DNA of 64,000 nt from Actinoplanes lutulentus (lineage in GTDB: Bacteria; Actinomycetota; Actinomycetes; Mycobacteriales; Micromonosporaceae). The stretch spans positions 123,548 to 187,547 of the forward strand of contig NZ_QLMJ01000025.1 of NCBI RefSeq assembly GCF_003259845.1. Direction: 5' to 3'. Of the stretch, positions 8,333 to 18,252 are shown one piece after another; within the stretch, counting starts at the first letter, position 1, and each line of letters begins with the position of its first letter. Both the position numbers and the translations under genes were made by a program. Below the pieces are notes generated by a model. The model was not told the DNA's origin. It made no database searches and worked only from the letters and a program-made list of their open reading frames with translations.

Positions 8333-9787
8333 ATGTCTCACGACCCGGGCCTTCGCCGGCTCGCCCTGCGTACCCTGCTCGCCGCCTTCCCCGGTGCCAC
8401 GGCGCCGGACTGGGCGCTCCAGCTGGTCGCCGACGGGCTCGCCGGGCACACCCTTTTCGGGACGAACGTGGTCGACGCCGCACAGGTGGCGGCGCTCAAC
8501 GGCACCCTGCGGGCGGCCCGCCCCGACGTGCTGATCGCGATCGACGAAGAGGGTGGCGACGTCACCCGGCTGGGCCACCGCACGGGTAGCCCGTACCCGG
8601 GAAACGCCGCGCTCGGCGCGGTCGACGACCCGGAGCTCACCCGGCGGGTCTACGCCGCGGTCGGCGGTGACCTGGCCGCCGCCGGCGTGAACCTCAACCT
8701 GGCGCCCACCGTCGACGTCAACACCGCCGACGACAACCCGATCATCGGGACCCGCTCGTTCGGAGCCGACCCGGCCCTGGTCGCCCGGCACGCCGCCGCG
8801 GCCGTGACCGGGCTCGAATCGGCCGGCGTGGCGGCCTGCGCCAAGCACTTCCCCGGCCACGGCGCCACGGTCAGCGACTCGCACCTCGAACTGCCCACCG
8901 TCGACGTGCCACTCAGCCTGCTGCGCGAGCGCGACCTGCCGCCGTTCGCCGCCGCCGTCTCCGCCGGGGCGCAGGCCGTGATGAGCGCGCACATCCGGGT
9001 TCCCGCGCTGACCGGCGAGCTGCCGGCCACGTTCAGCCGGGCCGCGCTGACCGGCCTGCTCCGCGACGAGCTGGGCTTCCGCGGCGCGATCGTCACCGAC
9101 GCGCTGGAGATGCGGGGCGCCGCCGGAGCGGCCGGTAGCATCCCGCTCGCCGCGGTGGCCGCCCTCTCCGCGGGCGCCGACCTGCTCTGCATCGGCGCGC
9201 AGGTCACCCGGGAACTGGTGGAGGATGTCGCCGCCGAGATCGCCGTGGCTGCCGGTGACGGGCGTCTTCCTCTCGAACGACTGGAGGGTGCGGCCGCGCG
9301 TACCGCCGCGCTCGCCGCCTGGGCGGCGACACCGCGCCCGGCGGCCGCGTCCGATCTCGCGCTGGGCGTTGCCGCGGCCCGCCGTGCGGTACGCGTGGAG
9401 GGCTCCCCCGCCGCACTGACATCCCCCCTGGTCGTCCAGCTGGTATCCGGCTTCTCGATCGCCGAGGGCCGGGTGCCGTGGGGTCTGCGCCCGCACCTCA
9501 ACGGAACCGAGCAGATCGAGATCGTGGCGGCCTCGACGACACCGGAGCAGGTGGCCGAGCTGGCCGGGGAACGCCCGATCGTGGTGGTCGGCCGGCGCAT
9601 CCACAGCATGCCTGCGGCCAGGACGCTGGTGGAGAAGCTGGCCGCCGGCCGCCCGGTGGGCGTCGTGGAGATGGGCTGGCCGTCGAGCTGGCGGCCGGAA
9701 GGCGTGAGCGCGTTCGTGGTCACCCACGGCGCGAGCCTGGCGAACGGCCGCGCGGCCGCCGAGGTCATGAATCTGGCTCATCACTGA
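8333..9787 (+). CDS. nagZ: Glycoside hydrolase family 3 beta-N-acetylglucosaminidase (NagZ-like)
   Basis: A 484-residue GH3 enzyme. The NagZ signature KHFPGHGATVSDSHLELP (His/Asp general acid-base dyad loop) and the nucleophile motif FRGAIVTDALEMRG are present, with IDEEGGDVTRLG in the N-terminal barrel. NagZ enzymes remove N-acetylglucosamine from muropeptides or other glycans in wall recycling. The C-terminal ~150 residues form a second domain (GH3 C-type) found in longer Gram-positive relatives. No signal peptide is seen, so it is probably cytoplasmic. ATG 8333 is chosen because GGAAGG stands 5 nt upstream; an open frame extends further upstream without a comparable ribosome site. Divergent from the ROK regulator, which may control it (inference). 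Confidence 0.87.
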   Translation: MSHDPGLRRLALRTLLAAFPGATAPDWALQLVADGLAGHTLFGTNVVDAAQVAALNGTLRAARPDVLIAIDEEGGDVTRLGHRTGSPYPGNAALGAVDDPELTRRVYAAVGGDLAAAGVNLNLAPTVDVNTADDNPIIGTRSFGADPALVARHAAAAVTGLESAGVAACAKHFPGHGATVSDSHLELPTVDVPLSLLRERDLPPFAAAVSAGAQAVMSAHIRVPALTGELPATFSRAALTGLLRDELGFRGAIVTDALEMRGAAGAAGSIPLAAVAALSAGADLLCIGAQVTRELVEDVAAEIAVAAGDGRLPLERLEGAAARTAALAAWAATPRPAAASDLALGVAAARRAVRVEGSPAALTSPLVVQLVSGFSIAEGRVPWGLRPHLNGTEQIEIVAASTTPEQVAELAGERPIVVVGRRIHSMPAARTLVEKLAAGRPVGVVEMGWPSSWRPEGVSAFVVTHGASLANGRAAAEVMNLAHH

Positions 9788-9983
9788 GAGTGATCGTCGG
9801 CAGGATTATTGCGTTAGATGTCGGTAAAGTCCGGTCTTTCTGCCCGAATCGGACTAACCGAACGGACAATCCGGTCACGCAGCGGTTCCGGCACGGACCG
9901 GTCACGCCGTAGCGTCATGCCCGCAGGTGGGTCTGGGGACGTCGCGGACCTCGGCTCGGGACCAGACGAGCCGCGACGCAGAC

Positions 9984-10037
9984 GGTGAGCCGGGCCAGGG
10001 TGGACTACGGGAGCAGTCCCCCAACGCCCGGCTCACC
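9984..10037 (-). terminator. Hairpin at the 3' end of the AbiEi/DUF559 gene
   Basis: GGTGAGCCGGGC (9984-9995) and GCCCGGCTCACC (10026-10037) are perfect 12-bp inverted arms. The loop contains a smaller stem built on GGACT and AGTCC. The right arm covers the stop codon at 10033-10035, so it is placed to end the minus-strand transcript. No T-run follows. The rest of the 245-bp gap after nagZ holds another small nested hairpin at 9941-9977 and nothing else recognisable. Confidence 0.5.
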
Positions 10038-10983
10038 ACCTGCCTTTTCCGCACATCTGGCGGCACCGTTTCATCTCTCCGCGCCAGCCTCGGGAACGCA
10101 GCACCTCGGCGACCTGCTCGGCGACGGCACACGGGGTCGCGCTCACGTCCGCAGCGCCATACCGGAGCACCACCTCCCCCGACTGCGCCGCGGCGTTGTC
10201 CCTGCGGAAATCCCGCCACCGCCGTTCCGCCGGATGTGCCGCCTGACCGTCGAGCTCAACCCGGACACCGTGGTCGAGGTAGTAGACGTCGTCGTACCAG
10301 TAACCACCCCGGCGCGGGCGTCGCTGCTGGCGCACGGCGGCCGGCAGTCCATGCGCCCGTTCCACGGCACGCAGATAACGCCACTCCAGAACCGATGCGC
10401 AGCCGGCATCCGCCTCGGCGAGCAGTTCGGCGAGGCGGCGCCGTCGCAGCAGCCGCGGCCGATCGTGGAGTGCGCGGGCGAGGCGAGCCGGCGTGGTGAG
10501 ACGACGGCCGCAGGCTGCGGCGATCCACCTCATCGCTTCCTCTTCTTCCGTGGCCGCCGAAGCCAGATCGAGAACCGTGTCCTCGACCCGGGTCTGCGGT
10601 GGCAGCCGGGCCGGATGCCGCCGCGCTGCCGACCGGGTGCCACGGTGCACCACGATTCCGGACGCCCGCCTGATGTGCCGGTCGGCGGGGATGAGCACGT
10701 GGATCGCGTCATGCCCGTCCTCGTGTTCGGCCAGGCCCAGCTCCTCCGCGGCCGATCGGTGTGACAGCAGCGCGCCGGGCCCGGCTGACAGAACGGCGGC
10801 CCAGCGCATCGCGGGTCTTCGCACCTCGCCGCTGAAAGTCGCATAAACGCCGGGGTAGAGCCGTTGCCAACGGCCGGATTCGAGAAGGTTCCGAACCTTG
10901 TCGGGGCTCAGTCCGGCTCGGAAGGCTTGGGCTCGGCTGATGATTCCGCGCTGTCGGCCGCTGATCTCGTCGATTCTCGCCAT
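10033..10983 (-). CDS. AbiEi-like winged helix protein with C-terminal DUF559 endonuclease-like domain
   Basis: A 316-residue protein in two parts. Residues ~1-110 resemble the AbiEi antitoxin N-terminus: a wHTH with GIISRAQAFRAGLSPDKVRNLLESGRWQRLYPGVYAT, then a part in which ALLSHRSAAEELGL is typical. Residues ~225-305 match DUF559/Vsr-like nuclease folds (YYLDHGVRVELDGQAAHP, then RRDNAAAQSGEVVLRYGAADV). VELDG supplies acidic residues of the type used for metal binding. No AbiEii nucleotidyltransferase toxin is adjacent, so this is not a complete AbiE system. Such fusions are very numerous in actinomycetes and functionally unassigned. The ATG at 10983 begins the conserved domain; the open frame extends upstream without homology. 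Confidence 0.8.
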   Translation of the reverse strand: MARIDEISGRQRGIISRAQAFRAGLSPDKVRNLLESGRWQRLYPGVYATFSGEVRRPAMRWAAVLSAGPGALLSHRSAAEELGLAEHEDGHDAIHVLIPADRHIRRASGIVVHRGTRSAARRHPARLPPQTRVEDTVLDLASAATEEEEAMRWIAAACGRRLTTPARLARALHDRPRLLRRRRLAELLAEADAGCASVLEWRYLRAVERAHGLPAAVRQQRRPRRGGYWYDDVYYLDHGVRVELDGQAAHPAERRWRDFRRDNAAAQSGEVVLRYGAADVSATPCAVAEQVAEVLRSRGWRGEMKRCRQMCGKGRW

Positions 10984-11147
10984 GACATCGACGGTTCGCC
11001 CGATTGGACGGTTCCGCCAGCGGCCCTGTGGACGGCCCGGAAATGTGGAAAACACTGCCTGGAGCATCACTGGTGCTATATGCCCCGCGATTCTCCACAA
11101 ACCAGAAAGGCTCCAAGATCGGCCCCGGGGCCGGGACGCGCGGGCTC

Positions 11148-11182
11148 AGCTGGGCCGCCCGTCGTTGACGGGCGGCCCAGCT
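11148..11182 (-). terminator. Strong hairpin terminator after NAD-glutamate dehydrogenase
   Basis: AGCTGGGCCGCCCGTC (11148-11163) and its exact reverse complement (11167-11182) form a 16-bp GC-rich stem with a 3-nt loop, 6 bp past the stop codon at 11189. There is no U-tract, as is common for actinomycete terminators. It also separates this gene from the next minus-strand gene. Confidence 0.75.
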
Positions 11183-11188
11183 CCTCCG

Positions 11189-14100
11189 TTATGACGCCGA
11201 AGAGGTCTTCACCAGGGTTCGGATCTGGCGTAGCAGCACCGACAGCGCTGCCAGGTCGGCCGGGGAGTCCTCCACGTTGCCCATCGCGTTCGAGGCACGG
11301 GCGATCGACGCCGCGTTCACCTGTTCCCACTCCGAGACCCGGTCCTCCGGCTTCGAGCCCGACGGTGTCGACTGCAACACCTCGGCTGTCAGCGCGGCCA
11401 GCGCCGCGTACAGGTCGTAGCGCAGCGCCATCCGGGCCAGCGTCTGCCACCTGTCGTTACGGGGCAGGCGGGAGATGTGGGACAGCAACGTGTCCACACC
11501 GAACCGCTCGGACAGCACGAAGTAGACCTCGGCCACCTCGGGCGCGTCCTTGCCGGTCAGCGCCGACGTCTCCAGGATGTCGAGCAGGCCGAAGCCGTAG
11601 AACACCCTGGCCACCGCCTCGGAGAGCTGCTCCGGAACCTCGTTGCCGGTCAGCGTGGTGACCCGCAGCTCCAGGTTGCGGCGTTCGGCGCCGACGATGA
11701 CCTGGGGCAGGCGCGGCATCAGCTCGGTGACACCGGGCCGCAGCTTCGCGACCTCGGCGACCACGTCGATCGGCGAGCGCCGGGTGCTGCACAGCCAGCG
11801 GACCGCCCGGTCGAGCAGCCGCCGGGTCTCCAGCAGGACCGTCGTCTGCGCGGCGGTCGGCACCTGGTTGTCGAGGCCTTCGGCCGCCGCCCAGATCTCC
11901 TTGAGGCCGTAGACGTCGCGAATCACGACGTATGCCCTGATCACGTCGGCCGCCGACGCGCCGCTCTCCTCCATCGCCCGGTAGACGAAGGAGGTGCCGC
12001 CCCGGTTGACCACCTCGTTCACCAGCGCCGTCGAGATGATCTCCCGCCGCAGCCGGTGGCCGGCCATCCGGCTCGCGAAACGCTCGCGCAGCGGAGTCGG
12101 GAAATACCGGACCAGAACGTCGTTGGTCCAGCTCTCGTCGACCAGCTCATCCGCGAGAACCTCGCGCTCCAAACTGATCTTCACGTACGCGAGGAGCACG
12201 GCGAACTCCGGAGCAGCGAGTCCTTCACCCTGCTCGTGGCGAGCGGCCAGTTCCTTGTCGGTAGGCAGGGCCTCGAGTTCACGGTTCAGCTCGCCGCGGC
12301 TCTCCAGGGCCTTCAGCATCCGCCGGTGCACCGGGAGCAGCGAGTGCGCCTGCGCCCGGGCGTTGCCGAGCGCCATCGCCTGCTCGTAGTTGTCGCGCAG
12401 CACGAGCGCGCCGACCTCGTCGGTCATCGCGGCCAGCAGCTCGTCACGCTGCTCGATGGTCATCTCGCCGTCGGTGACCGCCCCGCCGAGCAGGATCTTG
12501 ATGTTGACCTCGTGGTCGGAGCAGTCCACACCCGCGGAGTTGTCGATGAAATCGGTGAAGACCCTGCCGCCGGCCCGGGAGAACTCGATCCGGCCCTTCT
12601 GGGTGAGACCGAGGTTGCCGCCCTCGCCGACCACCTTGACCCGCAGGTCGCTGCCGTTGATCCGGATCGCGTCGTTGCCCTTGTCGCCGACGTCGGCGTG
12701 CGACTCGGAGACCGCCTTCACATAGGTGCCGATGCCGCCGTTGAAGTACAGGTCGACAGGCGCCTTGAGGATCCCGCGCATCAGATCTGACGGGCTGATC
12801 GAGGTCGCCTCGCCGAGTCCGAGCGCCTCACGGATCTGCGGCGAGACCGGGATCGACTTGGCGCCGCGCGGGTAGATGCCGCCACCCTCGCTGATCAGGG
12901 ACTCGTCGTAGTCGGCCCAGGAGGATCGGGGCAGGTCGAACAGTCGCTGGCGTTCCGCGTACGAAATCGCGGCGTTGGGGTTGGGGTCCAGGAAGATGTG
13001 GCGGTGGTCGAAGGCCGCCACCAACCGGATGTGCTGCGAGAGCAGCATGCCGTTGCCGAAGACGTCGCCGGACATGTCGCCGACGCCGACCACCGTGAAG
13101 TCCTCGGTCTGGGTGTCGACGCCCAGGTCACGGAAGTGCTTCTTGACCGATTCCCACGCGCCGCGGGCGGTGATGCCCATCTTCTTGTGGTCGTAACCGG
13201 CCGAGCCGCCGCTGGCGAACGCGTCAGCGAGCCAGAAGTCCTTGCTCACCGAGATCGCGTTGGCGATGTCGCTGAACGTTGCGGTGCCCTTGTCCGCGGC
13301 CACCACCAGGTAGGGGTCGTCGCCGTCGTGGCGCACCACGTCCTGCGGCGGCACGATCTTGCCGCTCAGGATGTTGTCGGTGACGTCCAGCAGCGCGGTG
13401 ATGAAGCCCTTGTAGCACTCCACCGCCTCGTCCCGGTCGCCCGGTTTCTGCTTCAGCACGAAGCCGCCCTTGGCGCCGACCGGGACGATCACCGAGTTCT
13501 TCACCATCTGGGCCTTCACCAGACCCAGGACTTCGGTACGGAAATCCTCACGCCGATCGGACCAGCGCAGACCACCACGAGCGACCGCCCCGAACCGCAG
13601 GTGCACCCCCTCGAACCGCGGCGAGTAGACGAAGATCTCGTACTTCGGCCGGGGCTGGGGCAGGTCCGGGATGGCCTGCGGGTCCAGCTTGAACGCCACG
13701 TACGACTTCGGCCGTCCCTCGGTGCCACGCTGGAAGAAGCTGGTCCGCAGGGTGGCCTCGATCAGCGTCAGGTACGAACGCAGGATCCGGTCCTGGTCCA
13801 GGCTCTCCACCTGGTCGAGCAGCTCGGTGATCCGATCGCGCAGCGCGGCGGCCCGGCGGGCTCGGTCGGCCTCGCCCACCTCCAGCGACGGCGAGAACCG
13901 GGTCTCGAAGAGCCGCACCAGCAGGCCGGCGATCTCCGGGTACGCGATGAAGGTCGACTCCACGTACCGCTGGGAGAAGACGGTCCCGGTCTGACGGAGA
14001 TATTTCGCGTACGCCCGGAGCACCACCACCTGACGCCAGGTCAGCCCGGCCCGGAGCACCAGCTCGTTGAAGCCGTCCACCTCGGCCTCACCACGCCAGG

Positions 14101-16129
14101 CGGCAGCGAACGCGTTCTCCACCTGCGGGCGTACCTCGGCGAGCTCGCGGTGACCCGCCGGTGGGAGCAGGCCGAAGTCGTACAGGTAGATCACGCCGTC
14201 GTCGCGGCGGATCTCGTACGGCCGCTCGTCGGTGACCCGGACGCCGAGCGAGTGCAGCACCGGGAGCACCGCGGAGAGCATCATCGGCTCGCCGTACCGG
14301 TAGACCTTGAAGCGCACGTCGCGCTCGTCCGGCTCGGGCACGCCGTCCGGGCTCAGCCGGCGCCGCCGGAACAGGTGCATCGCCAGCTGGCCCGGCTCTT
14401 CGAGCAGCTCCAGCTTCGCGAGATCCTGCATGCCTTCGTACGGGGTGTGCCCGTTCTTGTAGCTCTCCGGGAACGCCGCGGAGTACCTGTGGAAGAGCGT
14501 CTTGGCCTGCTCGTCGCCGAGTTTGCGCTCCAGCACCAGGGAGAAGTCGTCGTCCCACATCCGGGTCGCGTCGGCCAGCAGCTCGGCCAGCTCGTTCGGA
14601 TCGACCGGCCCGGGCGGCGCCGCCGGGTCGGTACGCACGATGAAGTGCACCCGAGCCAGCATCCGCTCGGTGACCCGGGTGGTGTAGTCGACACCGACAC
14701 CGTTCAGCTCGCGGAGCAGGATCTCCTGCATCCGCAGCCGGTTGCCGGTGGTGAACCGGTCCCGGGGCAGGTAGATCAGGCAGGAGATGAACCGTCCGTA
14801 CCCGTCGCGCCGCAGGAACAGGCGCAGCTGACGCCGGCCGGCCATCCGCAGCACACCGATGACGGCCTCGTACAGATCATCGGTCTTGATCTGGAAGAGC
14901 TCGTCCCTCGGATAGGTCTCCAGGATCTGCAGCAGGTCCTTGCCGGAGTGCCCGCGCGGTGAGAGGCCGGAGCGTTCCAGCACCTCCATCACCTTGCGCT
15001 TGACCACCGGTAGCTGGCGCACGCTGGTCCGGTAGGCCGACGAGGAGAAGAGACCGAGGAAGCGCCGCTCGCCGATCACCGAGCCGTCCGCGTCGAAGAC
15101 CTTCACGCTGATGTAGTCGAGGTAGGCCGAGCGGTGCACTGTCGCCCGCGAGTTCGCCTTGGTGATCACCAGGAGCCGTTTTTCCAGGACCCTCTGGTAC
15201 GCCTCGGGCGCCATCGTGGCGAGCCGCCGCGGCTTGCTCGCCCCACGCATGATGCCGAGGCCGGTGCCGGGAACCGCGGTCAGGACGCCGTCGTCCAGGT
15301 GGTACTCGCGGTATCCGAGGAACGTGAAGTGATCGTTGGCGAGCCACTGGAGCAACTCGATCGTGTCGGTGACGTCCTTCTCCGGGACCGGCGGCATCGT
15401 GCCGGACTCGTGAGCGGCGTTCAGCTCTTCGGAGATGACCATGGCGCGCTGCCGCATCCTGGGCCAGTCCTCGACCGCGTCCCGGACGTCGGTGAGCACC
15501 CGGCGGACCTCGTTGAGCAGCTGCTCGCGGGCGTCCGGGCGGCGGACTGGGTCGATCTCGATCCGGATCCAGCTCTCGACCAGATCGCCCTCGATCGCGT
15601 CGTCCGGCTCGACCTCCGGCTCCACCTGCGAGAGCGCGCCCAGCGGCTCGCGGCGCACCACGATCAGCGGGTGCACCAGCAGATAGACCTGCAGATTGTG
15701 GGCGGTGAGCAGGGCCATCACCGAGTCGACGAGGAACGGCATGTCGTCGGTCACGATCCGCAGGACGGTGTGGCCCTGGGATCCGGTCGGTTCGGTGATG
15801 GACAGCTTCACCTCGCCCGGCAACCGGTTGCGGGCCAGATCGCGGTGGGCGATCGTGGCCGCGAACATCTCGTCGGGTGTGTACCCGACCAGTTCCTCGT
15901 CGGGGGCGAACCGCCAGAAGCGGTCGACCAATGATGCGGTGGTGGTGTCCTCGCCCGCTCGCTGAACAGCCTGCGCGACCAGTCTCTCGGCGTTCGGGAG
16001 AGGCTCGTCGAGCTCTCCCGAATCGGTTGACGCGCCCAATCGCCCGGTGAGGGCGAGTCCGGGCTGCGGCGCCGAAGGATCGGGCACAGTCTGATCAGAA
16101 TCGGTCGCTGCCTCGTCGGCGACAGCCAT
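11189..16129 (-). CDS. gdh: NAD-specific glutamate dehydrogenase, large (~180 kDa) type
   Basis: A 1646-residue enzyme, the length typical of the very large bacterial GDH class first described in Streptomyces. It converts glutamate to 2-oxoglutarate and ammonia with NAD, generally in a catabolic role. Long N-terminal regulatory domains (ACT-like region near VRIVTDDMPFLVDSVMALL) precede the catalytic domain. That domain holds RGGLRWSDRREDFRTEVLGL, then the lysine motif VPVGAKGGFVLK and the nucleotide-binding VVGVGDMSGDVFGNGML. ATG 16129 matches the family length; the open frame continues upstream to 16264 without homology. It is divergent from the PBP gene and followed by a hairpin terminator. 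Confidence 0.95.
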   Translation of the reverse strand: MAVADEAATDSDQTVPDPSAPQPGLALTGRLGASTDSGELDEPLPNAERLVAQAVQRAGEDTTTASLVDRFWRFAPDEELVGYTPDEMFAATIAHRDLARNRLPGEVKLSITEPTGSQGHTVLRIVTDDMPFLVDSVMALLTAHNLQVYLLVHPLIVVRREPLGALSQVEPEVEPDDAIEGDLVESWIRIEIDPVRRPDAREQLLNEVRRVLTDVRDAVEDWPRMRQRAMVISEELNAAHESGTMPPVPEKDVTDTIELLQWLANDHFTFLGYREYHLDDGVLTAVPGTGLGIMRGASKPRRLATMAPEAYQRVLEKRLLVITKANSRATVHRSAYLDYISVKVFDADGSVIGERRFLGLFSSSAYRTSVRQLPVVKRKVMEVLERSGLSPRGHSGKDLLQILETYPRDELFQIKTDDLYEAVIGVLRMAGRRQLRLFLRRDGYGRFISCLIYLPRDRFTTGNRLRMQEILLRELNGVGVDYTTRVTERMLARVHFIVRTDPAAPPGPVDPNELAELLADATRMWDDDFSLVLERKLGDEQAKTLFHRYSAAFPESYKNGHTPYEGMQDLAKLELLEEPGQLAMHLFRRRRLSPDGVPEPDERDVRFKVYRYGEPMMLSAVLPVLHSLGVRVTDERPYEIRRDDGVIYLYDFGLLPPAGHRELAEVRPQVENAFAAAWRGEAEVDGFNELVLRAGLTWRQVVVLRAYAKYLRQTGTVFSQRYVESTFIAYPEIAGLLVRLFETRFSPSLEVGEADRARRAAALRDRITELLDQVESLDQDRILRSYLTLIEATLRTSFFQRGTEGRPKSYVAFKLDPQAIPDLPQPRPKYEIFVYSPRFEGVHLRFGAVARGGLRWSDRREDFRTEVLGLVKAQMVKNSVIVPVGAKGGFVLKQKPGDRDEAVECYKGFITALLDVTDNILSGKIVPPQDVVRHDGDDPYLVVAADKGTATFSDIANAISVSKDFWLADAFASGGSAGYDHKKMGITARGAWESVKKHFRDLGVDTQTEDFTVVGVGDMSGDVFGNGMLLSQHIRLVAAFDHRHIFLDPNPNAAISYAERQRLFDLPRSSWADYDESLISEGGGIYPRGAKSIPVSPQIREALGLGEATSISPSDLMRGILKAPVDLYFNGGIGTYVKAVSESHADVGDKGNDAIRINGSDLRVKVVGEGGNLGLTQKGRIEFSRAGGRVFTDFIDNSAGVDCSDHEVNIKILLGGAVTDGEMTIEQRDELLAAMTDEVGALVLRDNYEQAMALGNARAQAHSLLPVHRRMLKALESRGELNRELEALPTDKELAARHEQGEGLAAPEFAVLLAYVKISLEREVLADELVDESWTNDVLVRYFPTPLRERFASRMAGHRLRREIISTALVNEVVNRGGTSFVYRAMEESGASAADVIRAYVVIRDVYGLKEIWAAAEGLDNQVPTAAQTTVLLETRRLLDRAVRWLCSTRRSPIDVVAEVAKLRPGVTELMPRLPQVIVGAERRNLELRVTTLTGNEVPEQLSEAVARVFYGFGLLDILETSALTGKDAPEVAEVYFVLSERFGVDTLLSHISRLPRNDRWQTLARMALRYDLYAALAALTAEVLQSTPSGSKPEDRVSEWEQVNAASIARASNAMGNVEDSPADLAALSVLLRQIRTLVKTSSAS

Positions 16130-16329
16130 GGCTCCGGCGCTCCCCTCACCCACGGCACTGTGGGCTTGAACGTGTCGACCACAGACTAGAACGAGCGGCC
16201 CGGCACTCTTCACACCCCGGGTGTGCCAGTGAAGTGATGTGCGCTTTCGCACCGTATCAACCACTGCGGGACACCATGGCGGGCGTTGGCCTACTACGGT
16301 TCGATCAGCTACCCAGGGAAGGGAACGTC

Positions 16330-18234
16330 ATGCGTCGCAGCACTGCCGGAATCGCCGCGCTGGTCATTCTCACCGCCGGCGGGTTGACCGGCTGTTCCGC
16401 CGACCCGCCGGAGGACACCGTCTCGGCGTTCGTGGCCGGCTGGCAGAGCGGCGATCTGAACGACGTGGGCTTCGTCACGGCCGACGGAGGCCGGATCGCA
16501 GCCCCGGACGTACTGACCGGGATTCGTGAGCTCTACGGCGATCTCACCGGGCAGCCGCTCGCCCTCTCGGCCGGGACGACCACCACGACGGGCGACGACG
16601 CCAGCACCCCGATCACCGTGAAGTGGACGCTTCCGGGTGGTGTCGACTGGTCGTACCAGAGCACCGTCCGCGCGACCAAGGCCGGCCGCGACGACTGGGC
16701 CGTGGTCTGGGAGCCCGCGCTCGTCCAGCCGGACCTCGCCACCGGCGACAAGCTGCGGCTGCGCCGGGTCGCCTCGCAGCGCGCCGGTATTCAGGACGCG
16801 GACGGCAAAGCCCTGGTCGGCCCGCAGAAAGTGGTGGTCATCGGGGTCAGCCCGGAAAAGGCCACCGACTTCGAGAAGCTGCGCGACGGCCTGGCCGCCG
16901 CGTTCAAGAAGATCGACGCGGACGTCGACGTCGACGCGCTGAAAGACAAGATCGCCAAGGCCGACCCGGGCGCCTTCATCGACGTGGTCACGCTGCGCCG
17001 CTCCGACTACGACAAGATCCGCAGCCAGGTACGCCCGCTGCCCGGCACCGTCTTCCGCGAGGAGACCCGGCAGCTCGCTCCGACCCGCGCCTTCGCCCGC
17101 GCCCTGATCGGCACCGTCGACGCCGCCACCAAGGACGACATCGACGCCCGGCCGGAAACCCTCGCAGTCGGCGACCTGGCTGGGCACGGCGGCCTCCAGC
17201 AGAAGTACGACGACACGCTGCGCGGCGCGCCCGGCCTCTCCGTGGTGATCGCCAAGGAGGCGGCCGACGGCAAGGTCGAGTCCTCCGAGGTGTTCCAGTC
17301 CGAGCCGGTCGACGGCAAGCCGGTGAAAATCACCCTGGACACCGCGACCCAGAACGCCGCCGACAAGGCCGTGGCGGGCGAGAAACAGCCCAGCTCGCTG
17401 GTCGCGATCCGGGTCAGCGACGGCGCCGTGCTGGCCACCGCGAACGGTCCCGACGCCGGTGGGGTCAACACCGCGCTGACCGGCCAGGTACCGCCCGGCT
17501 CGACGTTCAAGATGGTTTCCGCGTACGGCGTGCTGTCCCGCGACGTGGTCACCGCCGACACCGCCGTGGACTGCCCGAAGACCTTCACCGTGGACGGGCG
17601 TGAGTTCAAGAACTCGCACGACGAGGAGCTCGGCAAGGTGCCGTTCCACGTCGACTTCGCGAAGTCGTGCAACACCGCGTTCGCCAGCCTCGCGCCGAAA
17701 CTGACCTCGGCCGGTCTCCAGGAGGCGTCGTCGGCGCTCGGCCTCGGCGCGACGTACGACATGGGCATCGAGGCGTACGCCGGGCAGGTCTCCGACGGCG
17801 GCACCTCGACCGAGCTGGCCTCAGCGATCTTCGGCCAGGGCAGCACCGTGGTGAGCCCGCTCGCGATGGCGGTGGCCACCGCCGCGGTCGCGAAGGGACA
17901 GTTCCAGCCGCCCAAGCTGGTGCTCGACCCGGCACCGGCTGGGCCCGGCGCCGCCGGACCGGAACTCGACGCCGAGTCGGTCACCGCACTGCGCGCGATG
18001 ATGCGCGAGGTGGTCACGAGCGGCACGGGTACGGCCCTGAAGAGCGTCCCGGGCAAACCGGTGCACGGCAAGACCGGCACCGCGGAGTTCGAGAATGGCA
18101 ACGAGGAGACGCACTCGTGGTTCATCGGCTATCAGGGTGACGTGGCGTTCGCCGTGATGGTGCAGAAGGGCGGCGCGGGCTCCGAGGCGGCCGTGCCGAT
18201 CGTGAAGCGGTTCCTGACCGAGCTCAACAAGTAA
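16330..18234 (+). CDS. Lipoprotein penicillin-binding protein (transpeptidase, MecA-N/NTF2-like domain)
   Basis: A 634-residue class B-type penicillin-binding protein. The signal peptide ends in the lipobox LTGC (Cys at residue ~24), so it is a lipoprotein on the outer face of the membrane. Residues ~28-140 resemble the NTF2-like MecA-N domain, followed by a dimerisation-type region. The C-terminal transpeptidase carries all three motifs: STFK (Ser ~391), SCN (~446-448) and KTGTAE (Lys ~581). It would cross-link peptidoglycan stem peptides. The start is ATG 16330 behind GGGAAGGGAA. It converges with the arginase-family gene, with only an 18-bp gap. Beta-lactam affinity cannot be judged. Confidence 0.9.
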   Translation: MRRSTAGIAALVILTAGGLTGCSADPPEDTVSAFVAGWQSGDLNDVGFVTADGGRIAAPDVLTGIRELYGDLTGQPLALSAGTTTTTGDDASTPITVKWTLPGGVDWSYQSTVRATKAGRDDWAVVWEPALVQPDLATGDKLRLRRVASQRAGIQDADGKALVGPQKVVVIGVSPEKATDFEKLRDGLAAAFKKIDADVDVDALKDKIAKADPGAFIDVVTLRRSDYDKIRSQVRPLPGTVFREETRQLAPTRAFARALIGTVDAATKDDIDARPETLAVGDLAGHGGLQQKYDDTLRGAPGLSVVIAKEAADGKVESSEVFQSEPVDGKPVKITLDTATQNAADKAVAGEKQPSSLVAIRVSDGAVLATANGPDAGGVNTALTGQVPPGSTFKMVSAYGVLSRDVVTADTAVDCPKTFTVDGREFKNSHDEELGKVPFHVDFAKSCNTAFASLAPKLTSAGLQEASSALGLGATYDMGIEAYAGQVSDGGTSTELASAIFGQGSTVVSPLAMAVATAAVAKGQFQPPKLVLDPAPAGPGAAGPELDAESVTALRAMMREVVTSGTGTALKSVPGKPVHGKTGTAEFENGNEETHSWFIGYQGDVAFAVMVQKGGAGSEAAVPIVKRFLTELNK

Positions 18235-18252
18235 TCGCCCGAGGGCGGCCTC

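Noticed and set aside
10033..10983. Complete AbiE toxin-antitoxin system
   Set aside because: No AbiEii nucleotidyltransferase gene is adjacent on either side; the C-terminal domain is DUF559-like instead.
12998..14962. 654-residue open frame on the plus strand opposite NAD-glutamate dehydrogenase
   Set aside because: It lies wholly antisense to the conserved catalytic and regulatory domains of gdh, with His/Arg/Val-rich shadow composition and no recognisable motif.
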